This document shows, in pieces, positions 37,684 through 48,828 of a stretch of DNA of 64,000 nt. Made by a program: the position numbers and the translations under genes. Origin of the DNA: Symmetrospora coprosmae (lineage: Eukaryota > Basidiomycota > Cystobasidiomycetes > Symmetrosporaceae). The notes beneath the pieces are model-generated. The model was not told where the DNA came from, ran no database searches, and saw only the letters and a program-made list of their open reading frames with translations. The stretch is taken from assembly GCA_008802785.1 (NCBI GenBank), contig VUYT01000010.1, positions 1 to 64,000 of the forward strand. Direction: 5' to 3'. Within the stretch, counting starts at the first letter, position 1; each line of letters opens with the position of its first letter.

Positions 37684-38756
37684 AATTTGGGCGGGGCGGT
37701 GTCTGCTATCTACTGACTGCGGTCTCTGCTTGCTAATCTCCTATCCTGTCTTGGCACGCGAGAGTGCCTCTTTGGCAGGGTCGACCTCGCCGCCCTTTAC
37801 TCCCTTTCCTCTTCTTTCCTCTACTGCCTGAGTGCCCTCGGCGGAGGCTTCGCGTCCTTCTGGTATCCGCGGGGCGGTTGTATGGCAAAGACGTCGGACT
37901 CTAGCTCGATGCCTCGCTGCGCCTGCGGCGGCGGTAGGGCCCCTGCCGGCCGCGATGAAAGCGGGAGGGAGAAGGAAGATCCCCACTTTGGTTCGGCTGG
38001 TGAGTCTCACACGACTCATTTTCCCCGACCAAGCGAGGGCCCATAATGGCGGGCGAGTACTGACGTTTGATGCGAGTGTCAGTTCGCGGGCTAGTTCGCT
38101 GCCGGAATCCTTCATCGGCGACAAGACAGTACCCATCGTTCATAGAGCCGCGCATCGTCACGCTTCTGAGCTTCTTGTCAGTAGTAGTGACACTGTCCAC
38201 TTGCAGTCCATTTTCCAAGCCGACTCTGCTTGTCGAGCAGCTTTCATGGAATGCACCCACTTCGAAGCGACAGCACGCCTGACAGACACGGTAGCTGAGA
38301 ATGATAATGCTTGCAGGAGAATGCGCGAGTACTGCCCAAGGTTAACCTGAATAGTCGCCGACCCCTAACGGCTTATGGTATGCCACGTTCAGCCTACAGG
38401 ATGCTGCCCAATCTATTCACAGAAGAAACAGAAAGCACTGCGTCAGATCGGTATCCCTCTCCTATCGGCACTTTGCAGGACGGTGGGTGGGAGGAGTTGG
38501 CTTGGGATGTAGCGGCAGTGTCGATGGCCCGGAAGTCGCCAGCTATTGGTGACCCGTCACTGGAGCCCCGACTTGTCCTTCCCCGTCTCGGCCGGAAGTG
38601 GGCGGGCGATTGTTCTCGCTTTAGCGACGGGACGCGAATGTCGTCTCCGCCAGCACATGTCAGAATGGCACATTGCGAAGCGTCTGCTGACGACATGAGT
38701 CGCAGCGGCCGACCACCTCATCCGCCGGGTCGGGCGGGTCGCTCTGAACAACACCT
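37684..38756. other. Intergenic between chitin synthase and AHA1, possible small minus gene
   Basis: About 1.1 kb. The right part is the AHA1 3' side. On the minus strand between about 38260 and 37741 there are overlapping open frames. One ends SDVFAIQPPRGYQKDAKPPP (stop near 37829), another ends GGEVDPAKEALSRAKTG (stop at 37741). They look like protein tails, but I cannot choose a frame or join exons. Confidence 0.35.
37741..38136 (-). CDS. Candidate small protein, unassigned
   Basis: An open minus-strand frame of 131 codons. It contains one hydrophobic stretch (VGIFLLPPAFIAAGRG) after a basic start (MSRVRLTSRTK, ATG at about 38018) and a charged tail. Basic start, short hydrophobic segment and small size would fit a small mitochondrial membrane protein, but no family signature is visible. 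A second frame over the same DNA also looks protein-like. Confidence 0.2.
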   Translation of the reverse strand: MGTVLSPMKDSGSELARELTLASNVSTRPPLWALAWSGKMSRVRLTSRTKVGIFLLPPAFIAAGRGPTAAAGAARHRARVRRLCHTTAPRIPEGREASAEGTQAVEERRGKGVKGGEVDPAKEALSRAKTG

Positions 38757-40375
38757 TCACTCCTTCATTGTCGGCCCGTTGTACAGCAACCAGACGAAGA
38801 AGGCAATCGCGCCAATGGGAAGCAGGACGCTTGCGAGTACGCTTGCCGTCGCTGTGAGGCGGAAGAGGAGACGCGCGCCGAGCGACTGGTATGGCACGGG
38901 TGCGAAGCCGGGCAGATCCCATGGGTGCGCAGGGACGGGCTCTGCGAGGATGCGCGAGATGGTGGAGGAGGAGGCGGAGGCAGAGCGGGAAGCGAGGACT
39001 GACCCTATTTGCTGTTTCCTCGTAAAAGACATGAATTTAAGCCAGGTGAGGTACGTCAGCCGTCTCATTCTTGCAGACAAAGCTGGGTGGGGCAGTGACA
39101 AATGGCGCACCTTGAGCGAGCGAATGTAGTAGACCTCGATGCCCTGCTCGGTCTCGTCCTCCTTGCCGACGGGGACGCCCTCGAGGTCAATGTGCAGGGT
39201 GGTGCTCCCGCTGCCCTGGTCGAGCGTGGCCGTGAGCTGGCCGAAGTGCCCATCGGGCCATGTTGGCGCGCGCCACGTTTGGACATATTTGCCCGGCGCA
39301 GAGACGGCCGTCATCGTGCCCGTGATGTTGCCGCCTGCGCGATGTCGAAAGGTAACAGCTCAGCCAGGCACAGGCCAGATGCATACTCGGACTCGGCGAG
39401 GCGAGCGTGGGCCATGTCGACGCATCCACTCACCGAAGAGCGAGACTTCGGCGCCCACTTCGGGCTTGATGGTGGCTTTGTTGCGCGACCACGACGGCAC
39501 TTTCTGGTCGTTCGTGAGCAGGTCAAACAGGTCGTCGGCGGACTGGCAGGGGAAGAAAAGCGTCAGCTTGTTCTGCCAGCATGCAGAAGATGTGCCCACC
39601 CCACTCACGATCATGAAATCGCCCTGCGTGCGGACTTTGGCCGTCTTGACGGACCGCGGAGCGGCCTTCTTTTCGCTCGCAGCTAGTGCAGATGCGGCTG
39701 CTCCCTTCGCTGATGCAACCGGCGCCGGAGCAGCAGGCGTCGTTGCCCCGCTCGCACTGCCAGTCGGCGTCGATGCCCCGTCATTCTCTGCGGCAGCGAG
39801 CAGGTCTTTGCCATGCGTGTCGATCATGGCTTTTGGGAACTTCTGGAAGCGCGCCGCGAGCCCTTTGCTGAGGTTCTTCTGCGCGTCCTGCTTGAGCGCC
39901 TGTGCCTCCGTGTGCGCATTCCACGCGGACGGGTCCTCGAAGAACGTCTCAAACACGTACTCGTCCTCGTCCATGTCGTGAGAGACCTCGACGGCGATGA
40001 TGTTGCCGCGAAGCACGGTGCCGTCCGACAGCGCGCCCTCCCAGACGGACGTGATCTTGAGGTCGTAGATGGTGACGAGCTGCGGGGGTGAAGTCGGCCA
40101 CAGTGCATGTCAGACATCTCTCGCTTCCAGATTGCCGGACACGCCTCGAGACAGGCCCGGCGGTCCGGCCCGACCAGGCTCCACCCTGACTCGCTCTCGC
40201 GCACCTTGCTCTTTCTCATCCCGAGATCGCAGTCTCCATCCACGTCTTTGACCTCTACGACCCTGGTCTTGTCCGTCTTGACCGTTGCGAGCTCGTTCGT
40301 GAACCACGTCTTTGCCCACGGCCGCGTGTCCTTTGAGCGCCAGTGCCAGTTCTTGAGGCCGGTAGACATGGACAT
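38757..40375 (-). CDS. AHA1: Hsp90 ATPase activator Aha1 with C-terminal membrane extension
   Basis: Co-chaperone that stimulates Hsp90 ATP hydrolysis. Exons 40375-40205, 40079-39609, 39542-39434, 39334-39111, 39011-38757 give 409 residues (yeast 350). The N-domain begins KNWHWRSKDTRPWAKTWFTN and includes LVTIYDLKITSVWEG. A Ser/Ala/Pro linker (about residues 160-205) joins it to the AHSA1 C-domain: QGDFMISADDLFDLLTN, FGGNITGTMTAVSAPGKY, WRAPTWPDGHFGQL, then YYIRSLKQIGSVL. Orthologues stop at about this point. Here the last exon goes on for about 80 residues and ends in a hydrophobic helix (LASVLLPIGAIAFFVWLLY) plus NGPTMKE. The NxNNWHW start motif of Aha1 is also altered (G-L-K-N-W-H-W). The co-chaperone call is firm; the tail is the odd part. 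Confidence 0.93.
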
Positions 40376-41235
40376 GGTGGGCGTGTGGGCAGCTGTCTGC
40401 TATGGCAATGGCAATCTCCTCCTGCGATGCGATGCAATGCGATGCGATGACGCAGTTGAAGCGAAGCCAACAGGCGGCGGTCGTGGTTTCCAGAGTGTTC
40501 CTTGGATCCGGACAACGCAGCGCAAAGGGATGAATGGCTAGCCTGCGATGGCCCAGCAGCAATGGGCAGCATGGCAGTGCACTCCATATCACAAGGAAGG
40601 ACCCTGGCAGCCAGGTCTGGGCGTCTCGCAGGCCGTACTGGCCATCCGTGGCCGTATGAGTACGGGAGCTCGGCTCGGCAGGACAGCGCAACTATACAGG
40701 TCGAGGTGCAGCCAGCTGCTATCCTACATACACGTACATCTGCTCGGATGACGATTCTCTCGCCCTCTGTCGTCGACGCGCTCCAGTCCGCCTCCCGCTT
40801 CGCATCGCTGTGCCGTGCTCCGCGGTGCGCGCTAACCGCTAACCAAACCCTCCAAGCCTTTCACGCCTTGGAACTCTCTCACACTAACTCTCGAGGCAGT
40901 GACTGTTCGCTCCGTACTGACAAGTCTCCGTACCCTTCCAGTGACTCACTGCTCATGTAAATGTTCTCGCGAGCACCGCCGTCGAGCTCTCTAGATCTCG
41001 CTCGCCTTGGCCTCACATCTGTGCCACCGTTCGGAGGGATCCAGACCATCAGCCAAGCTGCGAATTCCAAGGCGACATGGGAGTAATGTATGCGGTGCCG
41101 GCGCGTACTCATTTCTTCTGCCTTTCTCTGTTCTCGGACTGTCTCTTGCTTCTTGACGTTTCATTCCCACACGCGTAGAAGCCACCCTAACCCTTACCCT
41201 CCACCAACCCTCGTACCGCCAATCGGATCACTACG
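40376..41235. promoter_or_regulatory. Divergent intergenic region, AHA1 / carbonic anhydrase
   Basis: About 860 bases with both promoters. A short GCGATGCAATGCGATGCGATG run lies at about 40427-40449 in the AHA1 upstream side. I looked for heat-shock elements (alternating GAA/TTC) and saw no clear array. No coding exon recognised. Confidence 0.4.
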
Positions 41236-42212
41236 ATGATGTCCGCAGCTACCCTCGCAGCGTCCCTGGCGGCCCTCGGCCTCGTCTCTGCCTGTGCAGA
41301 TCACAACTACCACCGCTCATCAGGATCAGGAGCCCTGTCCAAGCGCGCCGAGACGAATGGGATCACCTGGAACTACCAGGCTTCGTACGACTGGGGCGAG
41401 CTGTCGGAGGACTTTCATCTCTGCCAGGATGGCTCTCAGCAATCGCCCATCCCCCTGCTCCTCACCCAGGGCCTGTCGCAGAACCACATCCCGACCTTCG
41501 ACTACGGCTCCGGCAACGCGACCGGCACCTTCCACAACTGGGGCTATGGCCCAGCATTCACGCTCGCGCACGAGGAAGGAAACTACACGACTCTGCCGAG
41601 CTTCACGTTCGAGGAGGAGCCGGGCACCGTCGAGCGCGTCTTCATGACGGGCTGGCACGTCCACGCGCCCGCGGACCACTCGGTCGGAGGCGACCGCAGC
41701 AAAGCCGAGCTCCACTTTGTCCACGTCAACGGCGACGGACAGGCACGCGCCGTCCTCGCCTTTCGCATCGACCCGGGAAACTCGGACAGCCCGTTCTTCA
41801 GCAGCCTCCCGCCATACATCAGCTTCAGGGAGCCGGTCGGCACCAATGTCACAACGACGCTCAACCTCAACACGGCGCTGAATGAGGTCCTGCAGTTCCG
41901 CGAATTCTGGACGTACAGGGGTGCGTGCTAGGTCCTGGATGAGGCTCCTCTTATCTGCAGAGCCATGTCTGATACTTCGTTCATCCTCTCGAAGGCTCCC
42001 TCACTTCGCCGCCATGCACAGAAGGCATCCGCTTCTTCTTGGCTCGCAACATCCTGTGAGTCGAGAATCAGACTTTGCCGAGCATGTGCAGATTGGCTCA
42101 TCGTGCTTGGTACAGCTTCGTTGGGAACCAGCAGATGCGGAACATACTCAATGTCAGCACCTACTCGGCGCGATCCGAGCAGGAGGTCTGGCTGCATCAG
42201 ATCAATGTCTAG
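41236..42212 (+). CDS. Secreted alpha-class carbonic anhydrase
   Basis: Zinc enzyme that interconverts CO2 and bicarbonate, here outside the cell or in the wall. Exons 41236-41920, 41995-42055, 42116-42212 give 280 residues. Residues 1-21 are a signal peptide (ATLAASLAALGLVSACA). The mature part starts WNYQASYDWGELSEDFHLC, then DGSQQSPIPL. The zinc ligands are the two His of GWHVHAPADH and the His of AELHFVHV; Glu in the last motif is the expected gatekeeper. The end LTSPPCTEGIRFFLARN supplies the SPPC active-site loop and a Cys for the conserved disulfide. Asn-x-Ser/Thr sites (GNATGT, GNYTTL, TNVTTT, LNVSTY) fit a glycosylated secreted protein. Alpha-CAs are patchy in fungi; most fungal CAs are beta. 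Confidence 0.93.
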
Positions 42213-43742
42213 AGCAGTCGAGAGCAGCGTCTGTACGTGGGGGCAATCTGGTAGCAAGCAAGAAGTGTGTGCAGAGAGGTCTCTGAGACGAGCAATCAGG
42301 TGCATAAGTGCTTACACACCGTCGAGGCCTGCTCGAAGGACAAGCGCAGTAGTACACAGCTGGCGGCGAAGCTAGCCGTTACGATATAATACGCTGATGG
42401 GAGACCTTGTCCGGCTCCCTCTATAGCGGCAAGCCCGGCCGAATTTGTGGGCCTGTGACGCTGTGCTGAGTCAGCTCACGATTGGCTTGGCTGTGTAATG
42501 CACTTTGAGACCCTGAGAGTGCACTCCAGGAGATGATAATTGTACAGAGACACGCATCTCCCCGAGCAGGTCACAGCGACGCGACGTCCTACTCTCAGTC
42601 CTCGTTCGATGTATCGGTCTCGTATTCCAGCTGCAATGATGCTACACTGAAAAGCTGTGCCTGGCCGTGGCCTGGCCTGGCAGTGCACGTGGATGGCCCT
42701 CCAGGCCAGTCCGCGGCAGAGGCCGCGCCACCGTCGCACCGAGCTTTCCGACTTCCTAATGCGGCGAAAGAGAGGGAGGGAGAGAGAAATGTGCCGCACC
42801 AGGCGCCAGGCACCGCAGTGAATCGAAAGAGAGGGAGAGAGGGAGAGGCGGAAAGCGCTGACGCTGACGCTGACGAATGCGAAAAGCGCTGGCCGTTCCA
42901 AGGCTGGGGTGCAGACCTCCGCCCTGCTGCGCGACTCCGAGTCCAGAGAAGCCATTGCAAGCCGAAACTCCTTTCGCTCTCGTTGCTGTGAAGTCGCAAG
43001 GCATACGGGAAAGAGTGTCCCTCGCAGCTTCTCTCCTTATAAGTTCACCGCGCAAGCACTTCACATTGCGAAGCGCTGCAAGCTCCATCGATTCTGTAGC
43101 TCGGCCGAACCCCCGCTGCGCTCGTCGGAACCCCTGGCCGCTTTGACTTCCCCAGCCTGCCTAGACCCGACTCGACACTCAGGCAAACCCACTCTTGGAC
43201 TCTCGCTCTTGGCGACTCTTCCTAACCCCCCATCTCATCTCGAGCTCCGAGCCAGTCGACTCTCACCTGGCTTCGCCCCTGCCGAACCTCCGAGTCGTGC
43301 GATCCGTGCGTTGGGCGTGAAGCACTCGGTCTCGTCGTCATTTTAGGAAGGCAGGGCAGGGCGGCAGGTGCAGTCAGCGCAACCCGGTCAGCGGATATCC
43401 ACAAGGCAGTGTGCTCACTAACAAGAGGTGAGCGCTCGCACATCAACACTCTGTCGACATGTAAGATCTCGTTAGAAGCCTTTCCTTCCTTCCTTGCGTC
43501 ATATGTTACCGCGACTGATATTCCAGCGTTGCACGCAAATCCACGAACAGCCGTCTAAACTCGAGTGCTGCAGCATAGCGGACATATAGACCAGCCTGGA
43601 CGTGGTCACACGGAAGGGTCTGCCACCCGCCAGTCCAAGTTTCAATCTAGACCGCACCGGGCGCCGTGACGGCCCGCCGGCCAGAGGAGCCACCACGATC
43701 TCCTGCAGGACGAGATTATAGCCCTGCATACGGACGACCCAT
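42213..43742. promoter_or_regulatory. Long intergenic region upstream of Zn2Cys6 factor
   Basis: About 1.5 kb with no recognisable gene. It holds a purine-rich GAGAGGGAGGGAGAGAG stretch at about 42769-42850 and a 145-codon open frame (42909-43346) without family features. Long leaders or promoters are common in front of fungal regulators, so I read it as regulatory DNA. Confidence 0.4.
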
Positions 43743-46700
43743 ATGTCGTCAGAGCGGCCAGACCCAGACGATTTGATCTCTTCCATCGGCACCGGGCCTC
43801 CCCCACCGGCATTCGAGCAGCAGACCCGCAAGACATTCCAGCTGCAACCGCAGCCGCTGTCTGCCGCCTACCACGCGAGCCCAGTACCGAGCTTCGCCTT
43901 CTCGACTTCATCCGCGACCTCGTCCGTCCACTCTACCTCACACTCGCCGACACAGGGGCACTTTGGCGCAGGTGGCGTCGCGGACGACTCGTCCGACAAG
44001 GTGATGGAGGAGGGCTATGCGGAAGCACAACCGAGCGGCCAAGTGCATGGCGAGCAGTACGATAACAAGACGCAAGAGGCACAGCAGTATCAAGGGTACT
44101 ATGCGCAAGTTCAGCAGCCACCCACATTCCAGATCGAGCGTCCGACTCAATATGCAAAGTGGGCAGCCTCGCCAGCTTCAGCTATGGCAGGACAAGCGTT
44201 TGCCCAGCAGCAGAGTGCGCCAGCTACGCATGCTGTGTACCAGGCCGCGCCGCTGTACGCCGACTACGAGGAACGCCATGCGTCGGAGCCCGCCCGGGAG
44301 TCCACGCCAATGACCTCGCTCGCCATGGAGCAAGCGCCCTCAACACCGGGCGCAATCTACAGCGAGCTACCCACTTATCGCTTTCCGCCTGCGCCGTCGA
44401 CCGTACCGGCGCTGAGCAGCACATACAGGCCGCCCGTCGGGCAGGGCAGTCCGTCCGTCCTGCGTTATCCCCAGTCAGCGCCACGTCGAACACTACCGAC
44501 CAGACCCGCCCCGCTCATCCTCAAGCCTTGGGCAGCTTCTCAGGCTACCTCTCCTTCGAGCGTGCCACGATACAGCCAGGACTCTGCCTCTTCTGCACCG
44601 CCGCATGTTCCGTCAAACCAGAATCCGACACCGACATCGATGGAGAGCGCGCCATGGCTTGCTGCTCAAGGGAGACCTGGCCTCTTCTCCCCGCTGGCTA
44701 GTCCTGCTCTCATGAGTCCGGCGCCCAGCCAGCAAGCAGGCGCAGGAGGGTCCGGCTCCGTCTCGTCAGCCGCGTCGACACATTCGTACTTCACCCAGTC
44801 ACAGCTCGCACCGCCTCTGCCCATCGTCACGCTTCCGGACGAGCCTGCAGTATCCGGATCTGACAATAGCGGGGGGGCACCCGCCGCCTTTGCAGGCTCG
44901 CAGTACGGCAGTGCTCAGCCGAACCAGAGCGAGTTCTCGCCATACCCGCCGCACCTGGAGGAAGGCTTCATCGGCGGTCGGGCTACGCCTGTCGATGCCT
45001 CGCATCTCTCCCCCCAGACCTATCCGCACCAGCTCGCTGCTCCACCCTCTTCCCTCGCCGTGCCGCAGACGCCGGAAAGGCATGCCGTCCCTGCTGGACA
45101 GTACCCACATACGCTCCCACGTGTGCGCCAGCAAGCCCCACAAGCAACTGGCAGTGCGACCCCGGGCGGCAAGCCCCTGTCATACCACTACCAGACGACG
45201 TCCTCGACCACGCACACCACTTCCGCGTCTTTCATCCCTGCCTCATCCTATCTCCCAGCGCGCGCCCACTTCGACGGCCCTTCTCCGCAAGTGGCCAGCA
45301 TGCCGCGCTCAGCGCCTTCGACGCCCCACGGAAGGCAGGACGGTCGCTTCTTGAGCGAGATGCAAGGGCACGGTCTATCGCCGCTTCCGCAGCTGAACCT
45401 GCAGCCTAGTCTTTTCGGCGCTGAACCTCCAGCCGCATCGTCGTCATCTACGGTACGACCGTACGGCTCTGCACAAGGCGGGCCGCTGGCAGTCTCGACA
45501 CAGCTCTCCGCCTCGTATGGTGGAGCAAGGACACCGACGCTCGGCTCGTCCGGCCAGTGGATCACCTCTCCGTACCTGCCATCGCCATCTGCGCAGTCGT
45601 ACTACAGCGCAGACGAGTATACGTATGAGTATTCGCCGACGTCGGCGCCACTCAGCCAGAGTGTCGGACCGTCCAGCATGCCCTACTCTCCCTCGGAGCT
45701 CGGACACAGCTATGTGCCGTACGCCCGCTCACACCGTATGGCGACCAGCGCAGGGCCCAGTTCGGGCATGAATGTCAAGCGCCTCTCGCCGTTCAGCACG
45801 CAGTCGGCCAATCCAGCTGCCAAGCGCTCCAGGACGATGCCGGGCACTCCTGCGGATGACGTCAAGGTCGAGGAGCAGGGGGCCACCGTCCTGCCTAGAG
45901 CGGAAGTGCGCGCGAATAGCACAGGCAGTGGAGGGTCGGAGGAGAGGCCCAAGGTGCAGCGCTGCAAGATTGCGTGTGGCGCCTGCCGCAAGACACGTCT
46001 TAAATGTGAGTTGGCCGTGCCCAGGGCCTCTGCGATGATGCGCTGACGTGTTGTGCGGTGTATTCAGGTGACGGCCGCACTCCGTGCACCTCCTGTATCG
46101 AGAAGCATCTCAAGGTCGAGCCGGCTGCGACCGAGGCGGACGCCGTTGCGGCAATTACGCGCGATAGCTTGTGCACGTACGACAATTTTGTCCGGCGGCG
46201 CGGGAAGGGCAAGAAGACCATCATGAAGGAGGAAGAAGAGCGATTCAAGCGCTCAACATCGGCGCTCCTTGATCGACCGCAACAGCAGCAGCAGCAGCAG
46301 CAAATTTCGGGAGCTTTTCAGGTGCAGCAGCCGCAGCATCGAAGCGGCGGGCCGCCCATGTATGGCCAAGAGCCGCCGCTGCAGCTCTCTGCAGCAGGAG
46401 CCGGAACCGGAATCGGAGCGGGGGCCGCACCACCTGCGTACCCGCTCGGCGGGGTCGGCATTGGCATCGGAGTCGCGGGCATGCCTGGGACGTCGGACGG
46501 GCAGCTGCTGCAACCCAGCGTCTACGAGTACCCACGCGGCGGCTTGGGCGCCAGCCTGGGCTCAAGCACCATGTCCATGTCAATGTCCAAGCCCTCTGGC
46601 GCGACTGCCCCGGCGTCCATGTCTGGCTCTGGCAGCCCAGAGAGCACCGACCTGACGAGCAGCCTCGCCGGGACGGGGTTCCGGATGGGCAAGCTCAACC

Positions 46701-46795
46701 TCGACCCGGCTCTGAGTACTGCACCTGCGGGCCTGCAGCCACCAGGTCACCACCCCATGGACAATCCCGACAATCCCAACATTCGGTACTTCTGA
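43743..46795 (+). CDS. Zn2Cys6 transcription factor with atypical cysteine spacing
   Basis: Nuclear regulator with a fungal binuclear zinc cluster near the C-terminus instead of the N-terminus. Exons 43743-46005 and 46068-46795 give 996 residues. The first about 740 are low complexity (Pro, Ser, Gln, Ala, Tyr), a probable activation region, ending in a basic stretch with a likely nuclear signal (PAAKRSRTMPG). The cluster is CGACRKTRLKCDGRTPCTSC, cut by an intron inside the third Cys codon, then a 25-residue gap before CTYDNFVRRRGKGKK. Standard clusters have 6-9 residues there. Polyglutamine and Gly/Ala repeats follow to the end (NIRYF). Target genes cannot be read from the sequence. The C-terminal position and basic tail recall a minority of basidiomycete Zn2Cys6 factors. 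Confidence 0.88.
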
Positions 46796-47059
46796 CGGCG
46801 GCACCGCGTATCAGCCGCCATGCGTACCCCCTTTTTCGTTATCCCATCAGTCAAGTGCTCGGCGTACAGCGCCTACAGCCACACATACGTCACATTAGGT
46901 AGATCAAGTTATCAGCTCGTTCCAGTATACCCCTATGTGTGATGCAATTGCGGCCTCGTAGCAACGGATATTGATTTGATATGATCTCTGCCGTCTATTA
47001 ATATACATTGCGATGTCACTGCAGGCTCGTCTGCCTGCTCGCCGGAGAGTGCGCCCCGC

Positions 47060-48416
47060 CTACGCACCCAGCGACTCCCCGGCGTCGACAGGCGGCAGGG
47101 TCCCGTTGCCCGGCAGTGCCGGACTCGCGATGGCCCCGCCGGCGTTGAGAAAGTACGACCAGAGCAAGACGGAAAAGATGAAATGCAGGGAAGCGACGGC
47201 GAGGATGAGGACTCTTGCGGCTTTGCTCTGCGCGTTTGAGAGGATCGGGTAGATGCTGTGGACGGGGCGCGTTCGGCTTCAGCGTTAGGGACAGGGACAG
47301 CTTGGAGGCCTGCTGAGCTACGAGACGGTGAAGTGGGCTCACTTGCGCAAGAGGAAGAAGCCTGAGAGGCAGAATGCGAGCGCGGAAAAGGCGAAGCGCA
47401 CCAGAGGGATTGGAGGGATGGAGAGCAGGGCGGAGAAGATCCACACGGTTGCAGAGTAACTGGGAAGGGCAGGCGGGCGAGAGAGAGCACGTCAGGGGGA
47501 CACTGCACGTGCCTGGGGCACGGGGACATGTGCCGTGCCGAGGCGACGCACCCATAGACGCTGATGATGTCGACTGGGCTGCGCTCATCGACGCCGGCCC
47601 AGTAGCGGATGACGCCCCAGAGTGCGACGGGTACGGCGAGGGTGTAGATGTAGACGACTGTGACTGCGACGCTGAGCGCCGTGAAGTCGTAGCTGTAGGC
47701 TGCGCCGGCGAGGTAGGCTTGTATGCTGCTGCTGAGCGAGCTCGAGAGGAAGAGGGCAAAGACGAGGGTGGTAGGGACCCAGAAGGGGCCGTAGAGATCG
47801 GGCTGGTTGTTGAGCACGGCGGGGATGTACTCGTCTTTCGGGTAGAGGGTGCGCCACGAGCGCTCGAGCACGGTGGGCGTGTCTACGTCAAAGTAGGACG
47901 AGTAGCTCTCTACGCTGAACAGGCGCGAGGTCCGTCCAGAGCCGGAGCCGGAGCCGGAGCCGTTGATACCAGGAGCGTTGCCGGGCCCGAGCTGCTCGTG
48001 CATTGCGCGGTCGCCGTCAAAGACCGAAGGGGAGAGACGACCGGATGGGCTGGCCATGGCGCCGCTGCCCATGCGACCAGACGCTGCGTCGGCGGGGATG
48101 GTCGCAGAGCCGAAGTCTGGTTGTACGGGTAAGGGCGTTCAACGCGCGGGGATCGAGAAAGAAGAGGCGACCATGCGGGCGTGCATGCGATTAGTTATGA
48201 CTGGGATGGGATGCGATGCCACGACGCTACGCTGCCCACTCTGAAACGACAGCTCGTCCTCTGCGAGCTGAAGGAGGGCGTCGGCGCGGAACGGGGATCC
48301 ATCACATCACATTGCAGCACATCACAGGTCAGCTTGAGGATCAGGCATGCAGGTGGGCATGCCCTCCCTTCACTCACGCCTCCCTCTGCGTCGAACACGA
48401 CCTTGGAGTAGCTCAT
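47060..48416 (-). CDS. Yip1-domain Golgi membrane protein (YIPF1/2 type)
   Basis: Five-helix membrane protein of the Yip1 family, which binds Rab GTPases and acts in ER-Golgi traffic. Exons 48416-48374, 48116-47552, 47459-47343, 47255-47060 give 306 residues. The cytosolic N-terminus (MSYSKVVFDAEGGVNFGSAT) is Gly/Ser-rich, then YFDVDTPTVLERSWRTLYP, followed by the family signature DLYGPFWVPTTLVFALFL. Helices follow (FTALSVAVTVVYIYTL, ALWGVIRYWAG), then the SPVDIISVYGYSATVWI motif, IYPILSN and a last helix (LHFIFSVLLWSYFL). The 13-codon first exon lies far upstream and was picked because it restores an ATG and a clean frame; an internal start at 48072 is the alternative. Confidence 0.88.
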
Positions 48417-48574
48417 ATCTGTGGGATCTGATGGTTGGCGTCTGGATGAGAAGTTGCTGCCCCGATATGTATCTACGTGTGGCTCTCTCGGACACCAACT
48501 GCGAGAAGATATACCCGCGCGCACTCAGTGGACTGGGCTGCAGTTGGACGGGTTGAGTGTGCTCCACCATACAG

Positions 48575-48601
48575 AACAGGACAGGACAGGACAGGACAGG
48601 A
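48575..48601. repeat. ACAGG pentamer array 1
   Basis: About five perfect copies of the pentamer AGGAC, roughly 300 bases upstream of the SKN7 ATG. It is in the same phase and orientation as array 2. Confidence 0.9.
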
Positions 48602-48828
48602 TCCCACACAGGCGCTGAGCTGAGGCTCTCATAGCCGCACTCGTCGACGGCACAGGCAGGGCAGGCAGCAGGTCGCAGACAGGAAAGGCACTCAAGGGAG
48701 GAAGGAGAGGCCACATTGCTGAAGGGGAGAAGAGAGGATACACGCCGCTCAGTCACTCTCCCCTCCTCGCCCATGCCATCCGAGATCATCGACACCATCT
48801 GAGCGGGCGAGCGAGCGCATTCGGCAAA

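Noticed and set aside
41186-41200. CCCTAACCCTTACCCT, telomere-like
   Set aside because: Only about two irregular units inside a gene-dense stretch; chance or short leader sequence.
42909-43346. 145-codon plus-strand open frame upstream of the Zn2Cys6 gene
   Set aside because: Ser/Arg/Leu-rich without motif and with no conserved neighbours; treated as leader or promoter.
46933-48072. Single 379-codon minus-strand frame over the Yip1 gene
   Set aside because: The true gene is spliced; the unspliced frame loses the conserved Yip1 helices after the first donor.
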